Assembly: GCF_900074925.1 (NCBI RefSeq)
Contig: NW_019716274.1
Coordinates: 1-64,000, forward strand
Direction: 5' to 3'
DNA length: 64,000 nt
Source: Ramularia collo-cygni
Lineage: Eukaryota > Ascomycota > Dothideomycetes > Mycosphaerellales > Mycosphaerellaceae
How positions within the stretch are numbered: the first letter of the stretch is position 1; every line of letters starts with the position of its first letter. A program made the position numbers and the translations under genes. The notes beneath the pieces were generated by a model. That model searched no databases. It saw only the letters and a program-made list of their open reading frames with translations, and was not told the DNA's origin. Shown here one piece after another: positions 56,796 to 64,000 of the stretch.

Positions 56796-57012
56796 TGTTA
56801 GGGAATAGCCTACGGTACCGCTACGGTACCGCGAGGGTATAATATAAGGACTATAGAGGTACGCCGACGTCGGCGCCTCGGCGAAGTCCTATACTTAGCT
56901 ATCCCTACCTCTATAGATTCCTTTCTCTCTCTAGGCAATATCGCATATTACAAATTAACTACTATATTAAGACCACCTATTTATATACTCCCTTATAGTA
57001 TATTGCCTCTTA
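56796..57012 (+). repeat. 5' LTR-like segment of Gypsy copy 1
   Basis: Begins TGTTAGGGAATAGCC and contains AGGCAATATCGCATATTAC and TTAAGACCACC..., both shared with the segment at ~61260-61530. The right edge is approximate. Confidence 0.6.
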
Positions 57013-60000
57013 TCCCTACCGGGGAATAGCCGTATTAAGTACGCTAGAGTAGTTAAAATAGCACCTCGCTTACTCCGAAGCTAATAAGTAGGGTCGATGT
57101 CTACCCCTACCGAAGATAACCTCGCTATAGAATTAGCGTCCTAACTTCCCGGTACCGTAGAAGTACCGTAAGAATAGGACGGCGACACCGTAGGACTAGG
57201 AACCGAAATCCCTATTTAACCGGTGCTAAGACCGATACTAACGCTAGACGCCGACGGTATCCCTTTACGGCTTTACGAAGCTATCGAGACTCTCTAATCG
57301 GTCGACCCCCTCGAAGCGTCTATAGAGGATATTAAGAGGCTTAACGCCCTTATTAGATAACGAGATCGGTNCTAAGAAGTCGTAGAGAGGAAACGTAAGA
57401 GGGCGGAATTAACCTACGTTAACGCGGAAGTACCCTATAGGTACCGCGACGATACCGTAACGGTACTAATAACGGATCCTCTTAGGGAACTCGTTAAAAG
57501 AGACCTACCTAAGTTAGAATCTCTTAACTAACAAAAGTTCCTATAATAGGTACGCGACTACGAAGTACGCTTTACTATCGCTCGCTATATAGACGAAGAC
57601 ATCCCGACTATATCGATTAATAATTAATACCGGCGTAGCGTCTAGGCAACCTTAAAGGTTAAGGAGAAAGAACTCCTTAATACCCTAACGAGGTAGTTAA
57701 ACAACTACCTAGGTAAATACTAACTATAGGAGGACGTAAAGGAAACTATATCTAATACGATTACTCCGAAAGTAGCGTAGTTAGTATAGCTATACCGCTA
57801 GTATTAGACGGCTACGTAGAAAGCGGACTAAACGGTTAGATAGTTCTAATCGTACCTCTAAGACATTAAGACAAGAATAAAGCTTATTCCTATAGATAAT
57901 ACTATTAACATGCCCTTACGTATTAGTATGTATTTCTCTAAACTTTAGCGCGATGTCTAAGATAAGCTACTCGAAGGGAACAAACTAGCCGAATCCGTAA
58001 CTCTTAAAGAGTTTATAGAAGCGGCCGCGCTCTTAGAGAATATCCTATACCTAAGAGGACGGGATAATAAGAAGAAAAAGCTAATACTACCTAAGCCGTC
58101 CGGTAGCGGTACCGTAGCGGTACCGCTATAGTAGCGCGGCGGTAGGGGAAGATTCGCGCTAAGAGGAAGGGGAGACTAGTCCTCGCTAAGAGAAAGGGGA
58201 TTCCCCGATAGGCTAGCTCGTATTAAGGAAACTATAACGGTTTAGTACGGACCCTAAGGCTAAGCTCTATAATAACACCCTTCGGGAAACTCGAGGTCCT
58301 AGTCGCGTCGCTAACGCCCCTACGACTAGGACCCTTCTATAAAGGGCGTAAAAGAAGGATAGTAGTACAAATCCCTATTAAAGACAAGTAAGGTACTACG
58401 TATATACTAAAGGCGTTAGTCGACTACGGGGCTTAGTTAAACCTAATATCGTAGTATATAGCTTAGATGCTTTAGCTCCCTACTATAGACCTTACTAAAC
58501 CTAAGGTAAAATTCTTAGATAACAATCCGATAACTATTTATAAAGCCTATATACTAGATATAACGGTAAAGGACCGTAAAGGTACCGCGAGGGTATCGTA
58601 GCAAACTCTATAGGCTAGTAGCTTTATAGGATACGATATAGTCCTTAGATAGGACTAGCTTTAAAATACTAAGCTACTTATTAGCTAGAAAAAAGGAAGT
58701 TTCGTATAGGACTTAGACCCTACGGATACTTCGAAAGGCGACTTACCTAATAACCGCCTTATATAGGCCCTATTTAATAGCACCGCTGCCCTTTAGTTAG
58801 GTAATTAATCCTACCTTATAGGAAGCCTTACCTAAGAAAAAGGAGAAAAGATAGAAGGTACCGTAGAGGCACCGTAGGGCTACCGCGACTCTACTATCGC
58901 GGAACCTATATCCCTCTATATAGGTAACGCGGACCGCGACCCTATAGAAACCGACTCTAACTCTCGAAACGAGTAGTAGATCGTAGTATTATCCTACTCT
59001 AGACGATATAAAGAACTCTACTCCGGGCATAACAAATTAGAGGCTCTACCTCGGGTAGTTTATAAAGAGCTTCTAACGGTCGCCGCCGCTAAGGAGGTCG
59101 ATCCTAAAGGAGTACCCTCTAAATATAAGGACTAGAGTAATGTCTTTAATCTAGAGCTAGCTAGTATTATCGTATATTACTCGTAGTACGACTACGCTAT
59201 CGATCTAGAGGAAGGAAAGAACCCCCCTTAGTTGCTAATCTATAACCTTTCTTAAAAGGAACTTAGTATATTAAGGGAGTATATTAATAACGCACTAAAG
59301 AAGGGGTAGATTAGACTAAGCAAGTTACCTTACGGAGCNCCTATCCTATTCGTTCTAAAGAAGGACNGAACTATACGGTTATACGTTAATTATAGAGGCC
59401 TTAATCGGATTACGGTAAAGAACCGGTACCTACTACCCCTTATTAGCNAGTTNCTAGACCGGTTTAGAAACTCGAAGGTTTTTACTAAGCTAGATCTAAA
59501 GGATGCCTACTACCGCCTACGTATTAAGGAAGGCGATAAATAGAAAACGGTCTTTAAAACAAGGTACGGCCTTTTCGAATACTTAGTAATGCTATTTAGA
59601 TTAGCTAACGCTCCTATAACGTTTTAATCGTACATTTATTACGCCCTTATAGGCCTCGTAGATAATATCTATATAGTATACCTTAATAATATCCTAATAT
59701 ACTCTAAGAACGAGGCCGAGCATATAGAATATATAAAGCAAGTGCTATAACAATTAAGAGAATAGAAGCTATATACTAAGCCCTCGAAGTGCGAGTTCTA
59801 TATAAAGTACGTCGAATTCCTTAGCTTTATTATAACTCTAGACGGGATTATAATAGACGCTAACCGAGTAAAGGCTATTAAAGAATAGCTAGTTCCGAAG
59901 ACATATAGAGACGTATAAGTGTTCCTCGGATTCGCGAACTTATATAGAAGATTTATATAGGGTTATTCGAAGGTAGTAAGGCCGCTAAATAAGCTCCTTT

Positions 60001-60137
60001 TAGGAGGAAAGATAGAACCGGGGAAGAAGAAAAATAGAGTAGTAAGGGCGTAGTTTAAGTAGACGGCTAAAGCTAATATATTATTCGAAGCCTTAAAAGA
60101 AGCGTTTACTACGGCCCTACTATAAGGGTAAAGATGT
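56796..60137 (+). mobile_element. Ty3/Gypsy LTR retrotransposon copy 1, heavily RIP-damaged and 3'-truncated
   Basis: The 5' LTR-like segment starts at TGTTAGGG (56796) and runs to about 57010; it shares blocks with the second copy at 61.3 kb. A Gag frame opens near 57090. Protease-like 'ALVDYGAQLNLIS' is at ~58410. Reverse transcriptase follows at 59320-60100: PYGAPILFVLKKD, KLDLKDAYYRLRI, TVFKTRYGLFEYLVM, then the active-site region reading VYLNNILIYS, and FLGFANLYRRFI. Many in-frame TAG/TAA stops sit where Trp or Gln is expected. RNase H, integrase and 3' LTR are absent; it stops near 60137. A non-functional relic. Confidence 0.85.
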
Positions 60138-61263
60138 AGCAATGTATTAGACACCCGTAATTACTCGATTAGAGATAAGACTAATTCTTGCAGGTTAAAT
60201 GTGCGCTGTCCGTAGGAGTTATGCATACGCTAAGCCTACGCTAAGTAGTTAGGTTATATTATACTCCCTTCTCTAAGGTTAGTTAATCTAGCTACCTCTA
60301 TTAATCCTATTATTATAAGGGCTCTTATACGGCCCTTATAATTACCTCCTTCCCCCTATACGAACTAGCCTTAGTTCGGGGGCTTAGGAAATAGAGGCGC
60401 GCGCGCGTCGTATGCGTCGCGCTCGGGGTCCGTAGACTCTATATAGTAAAGTGCCTATTTTCTAAGCAACCTTCGGGCTATTTATATAAAAGCCGGCTAG
60501 TTAAACTAGCTATATAGGATGTAGCCGCTTTCGGAACTTTATCCTCCTTCTAGTAGGCTAAATGCCGTACCTAGAAGGGCGAGGGTTTAATTCCCTTAAC
60601 GACCGCTACTCGATAAGAGGGTTAATAAGTCCCCTACTACGCGGCGTATACGTTACNGCTACTATCCGTAAGGGTCTTATATCTATAGATCTCTAAGTAG
60701 GTTATTTNCTAAGTAACCNACNCTAGTAACTACCTCTTATTAATATTCTTTCTACCTTATAGATTTCTCTTCTATATATCTACTCTTTATTATACCGCTA
60801 CGTACTCCCTATAAGCGTCGCGTACCCGATCCGCCGGCGACCCCCGCTTAAGCGTCGGCGAGTAAGCGCCGCGCCGTCGAGGTGCCTACGGCCTATCGCC
60901 GCTATACGCGGTTAGTACATCTTTATATTAGCTATTACTATAACGCTGTCTTTAGCGCGTTTAAGCGCAAGTACGACTACTATAAGTAAGTAACGCTTAT
61001 TCGAGACGCCTACTCCTTTCTTACGTAGCGCTAACTTCCCTTAAAGGAACAATTATTATAAGTATAAACCCGTGCCGGTAGCGATGCGCCTACGCTANNA
61101 TAGCGTTATAGCTACGGCCTANGAGCTTAATCTAGTAGATACTGCTATATAGAAGGGTAGTTAGGAGGAAGCTACTTATAAGGCGGCGGTAAACACCTTT
61201 AGTATTAAGTTAGATGCTTAGTGTAAGGGGACCCTAAAGGAGCGGGACACCGCCCTTTAAACC
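60138..61263. mobile_element. Unassigned repeat block between Gypsy copies
   Basis: Begins abruptly with TGTAGCAATGTATTAGACACC, which looks like the start of another LTR, at the exact point where the first Gypsy reading frame breaks off. It contains a GC-rich portion with CG runs (60385-60430, 60820-60900), CA and TG are present only in places, and no intact frame. Most likely a fragment of a third retroelement inserted into copy 1. I cannot assign a family. Confidence 0.45.
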
Positions 61264-64000
61264 CTTACCTAGGGAATCCCTCTTAGAAAGAATGAGGGAA
61301 TTACACCCTTAGCAGGATTTCCCTATACGGATGCGACGGCTAAAGGACGACTCTACGGTACCTCTACGGCACCGCCGAGCCTAACTAGCACCGGGCGCAA
61401 TCCTATAAAAGGGCAATGTCCTCGTTACCTGTTCCCTTTCGCTCCCTAGGCAATATCGTATATATCTAAGAATCACTGCTTAGTATTAAGACCCCCTGTT
61501 TATAACACCCTTATAGAATATTGCCTTACATCCCTACTAGGGAACAGCCGTCTCAAGTACGAAACAAGCTCTCGATTCGAGTCTAGCGCTACTACAAAGC
61601 TACCGCAACGGCTCTACAGATCCCTACTAACCTATCGAAAATGTCTTTAGCAGGAAAAAGAGCCGTACGACCTAAACGTACCGAGGCTAATAATCCCCTA
61701 GGGTTTATTATCGATAAGGAAGATGTAACGCCTAGTAGCAGCGCTAGACNAGAGGATTAGCTNAATCTAGACGGAGGTACCGNAAAGGCACCGTAAGGCA
61801 GCCGCGAACCTCCTAGAGAAGAAAACCCTCCTCTAGACACTANATTACAAAAAGAACNATCTATTAAGGAGGGCATTAATAATAATAGTGTCCCTTACAA
61901 CCTACACCGTGTAATTGCTACTCTGTAGGCTATAGACCCTATCGAAGCCTCGATCGATTAGATNTAGAGGCTAGAACTGCTCGTCGCCTAGCGATCTAAG
62001 TATTAAGAGGCAAGCTCTAATAAAAGAAAGAGANAAGAATCTCTTAGGAGTTACGCGGAAGACCGAAGCTACCGTAAAGGTACCGTAGAGGCACCTTCGT
62101 AGGACGTCCTCCGCGAACTAGCAAAACGCGACCCTCCCGTACTAGACTCTNTAAACTAANAGAAGTATCTCTAGTAGGTCCGCGACTACGAAAGCCGTTT
62201 TACGGTTACTCGCTGCTCTAATTAGGACNACCCTAANATAANCCTCTCTAACTANCANCGCCGTAGTNTNTAGGCAACCTCTAAAATTACCGAGAAGGAG
62301 ATTACTAACGCCCTTATACGCTAGCGNAGTAACTATNAANTNATAACATAGGAGGATGCTTANACAATTATTGNAGATGCAATCCTCCCTAAGGTATTAT
62401 AGCATNCCTTAATANACCGAACGTACTAGAACTATAGCTAACGTAANAACTAAACCGTAGGCTAGTTCTAGTCCTACCTTATTAACTGGGAATTAAGGCT
62501 AAAAGTCTCCCCTATAAACAACGAGGAGGAGATAGAGAACCGCATCGGGTTCTACTTCTTACGGTTGCAGAAGGACGTTTAAGACAAACTCCTAGAAGCT
62601 AATAAGCTTGCGGAGTCGAAGACAGCTAAGGATCTCTTTAATGCAGCTATTCTTATTAAGAACTACCTATATCCTAAAGGAAGAGATAGGGAGAGGGGAC
62701 CGAAGAAAACCCTAGAAGACAAGAAACCCCTAATTAGGCCTAGCGGTAGCTCTACGGCACCTTCGTAGGGCAATTACGGGTAAAGCAGCAACTTAAGAGG
62801 GAGAGGTAGAGGAAGGGGACGGGGCTACTACTCCCAAACCTTTACTTAAAGTCCTTTAGATCCTCCTACGCCGCTAGCCGGCCCGAACTCTTACCCTCTA
62901 GGGTCGGGAAATAGGAGACCCTAGTCGTATCCCTCTCCTTACTACGGCTAGGGAATTAAATAAAGGGGAAGGAGCGACGCATCGTTGTTAATGTCCTCCA
63001 AACCCTACTAATAGGGCAGAAGAAGGTCCTAAGGGCTCTCGTTAACTACGGGGCGCAGCTTAATCTCATTTTATAATACGTTGNACAGCTCCTTTAGTTN
63101 CCTGCCGTNGACCTTCTAAAACCCAAAGTNAGGTTCCTAAATNACCACCCTATAGACATCTATAAAGCTTATTAGCTNGACGTCTCTATAGCGGACCGCG
63201 AAGGTACCGCAAAGGTTACGCGGNAGACCTTCTAGGCAGGGTTATTTACTAGCTACGATATAGTCTTAGNATAGGATTNGCTTAATGCCACCGACCCCTT
63301 AATTAGTTTTAGAAAAGGAACGTTTNTGTNGGGAGACCNAGGGCCTAAGCCCTCTAATAATAATNTCCCTACGGTTCCCGAACTTCCTATAAACCGCCTN
63401 CTTTAAGCCCTTATCGACGGTATAGCGGCATTCTAAATAGGAGACTAAAGCTACCTAATTAGGGCAATAGTGGAGGAAGAAAAACCCTTAAACGGCGATG
63501 CTGCCGNAGAGGTACCGTAGGACCCCCGNAATGCTNCTATCGGTAAGCCTATAGGGCCCTACGCGGTCTATAACCCTAATTAAGACCNAACTACTATTAA
63601 TCCAAACTGTNNAAAGGAATAGTGGATCGTAGCCCTCTTATNCTACGAGCGGTATAAGGCTGCCTACGCCGGGCACGAAGAGCTTTAAGAGCTNCCTCGA
63701 NAAGTNTACCNGGAGATGCTTACTNTCGCTGCTACTAAGGAAGCCGAGATAGGGGAAATCCCCCCTAAATANATAGACTNGGCGGATGTGTTTAGTCTAG
63801 AGCTAGCTNGGGTTATTNNATAACACTCGNAATACGACNACGCTATTAACCTTAAGGAGGGCAAGGACCCTCCCTAACTGCCTATCTACAACCTCTTATA
63901 GCGAGAGTTAGGGATCCTTCGAGAGTACTTAGACAATGCTCTTGCTAAAGGATAGATACGGCCAAGCAAGTCCCCTTACGGAGCACTAATCCTCTTTATT
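61264..64000 (+). mobile_element. Ty3/Gypsy LTR retrotransposon copy 2, partly RIP-damaged, cut by window edge
   Basis: LTR-like start TAGGGAATCCC near 61266 with AGGCAATATCGTATATATC and TATTGCCTTACATCCC. Gag opens at 61640 (MSLAGKRAVRPKRTE) and shows the same order of blocks as copy 1, e.g. 'KYLQWVRDYESRF'-like with stops for Trp. RT start (RPSKSPYGALILFI-like) is at the very end of the window. CA and TG are more common than in copy 1 and Ns are dense, suggesting a younger or collapsed copy. The rest lies beyond 64000. Confidence 0.8.

Noticed and set aside
60540..60620. Possible tRNA near GAGGGTTTAATTCCCTTAAC
   Set aside because: The hairpin-like string resembles a T-arm but no matching acceptor stem, D-arm or anticodon loop was found.

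Overview
The window is the left end of a chromosome of a filamentous ascomycete. It opens with (TAACCC)n telomere repeats. Genes carry short 50-85 bp GT-AG introns with CTNAC-type branch points. The gene set is fungal: a hybrid histidine kinase, a PPG1-type phosphatase, fungal 4E-T, a HET-domain relic and secreted cysteine proteins. The right end holds repeats damaged by repeat-induced point mutation (RIP). A Dothideomycete of the Mycosphaerellales type is my best guess, from gene style and RIP strength; this is inference.

Layout. 1-47 telomere. 0.8-4.8 kb: a small hypothetical gene and three tandem paralogues of an F-box/2EXR-like family. 5.4-11.6 kb: housekeeping genes close to the telomere (FIG4, mitochondrial ribosomal protein S5) and a PLAC8 gene. 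11.6-20 kb: gene-poor accessory stretch with a permease relic and two spliced genes of unknown function. 19.9-22.4 kb: two divergently transcribed secreted-protein genes, each with a TATA box. 22.9-31.6 kb: EthD protein, a large OTT_1508-like deaminase, a peroxisomal enoyl-CoA hydratase (C-terminal SKL), and the ribosome-biogenesis factor URB1. 32-47.4 kb: F-box protein, 4E-T-like eIF4E-binding protein, hybrid histidine kinase, Ure2-type glutathione transferase, PPG1 phosphatase. 47.8-48.1 kb: a broken HET gene. 48.6-51.5 kb: a membrane-anchored double-domain amidohydrolase.

From about 51.84 kb the sequence changes abruptly. First comes a tandem array of about 18-19 degenerate units of ~147-160 bp. 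It is followed by nested, RIP-inactivated LTR retrotransposons: a Copia-type Gag-Pol relic (54.6-56.8 kb) interrupted by a Ty3/Gypsy element (56.8-60.1 kb), an unassigned repeat block (60.1-61.3 kb), and a second, less damaged Gypsy copy running off the window edge. CpA and TpG dinucleotides are almost absent in the most damaged part, Trp and Gln codons have become stops, and the reverse transcriptase YxDD-type active site has become YLNN.

There is no single operon-like system. The most notable items are the subtelomeric three-copy family, the TATA-driven secreted pair, the deaminase, the amidohydrolase with a catalytically dead second half, and the RIP-graded satellite bordering the nested retroelements. 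All spliced models were inferred by hand from splice motifs and reading frame; single N bases mask residues in several genes.
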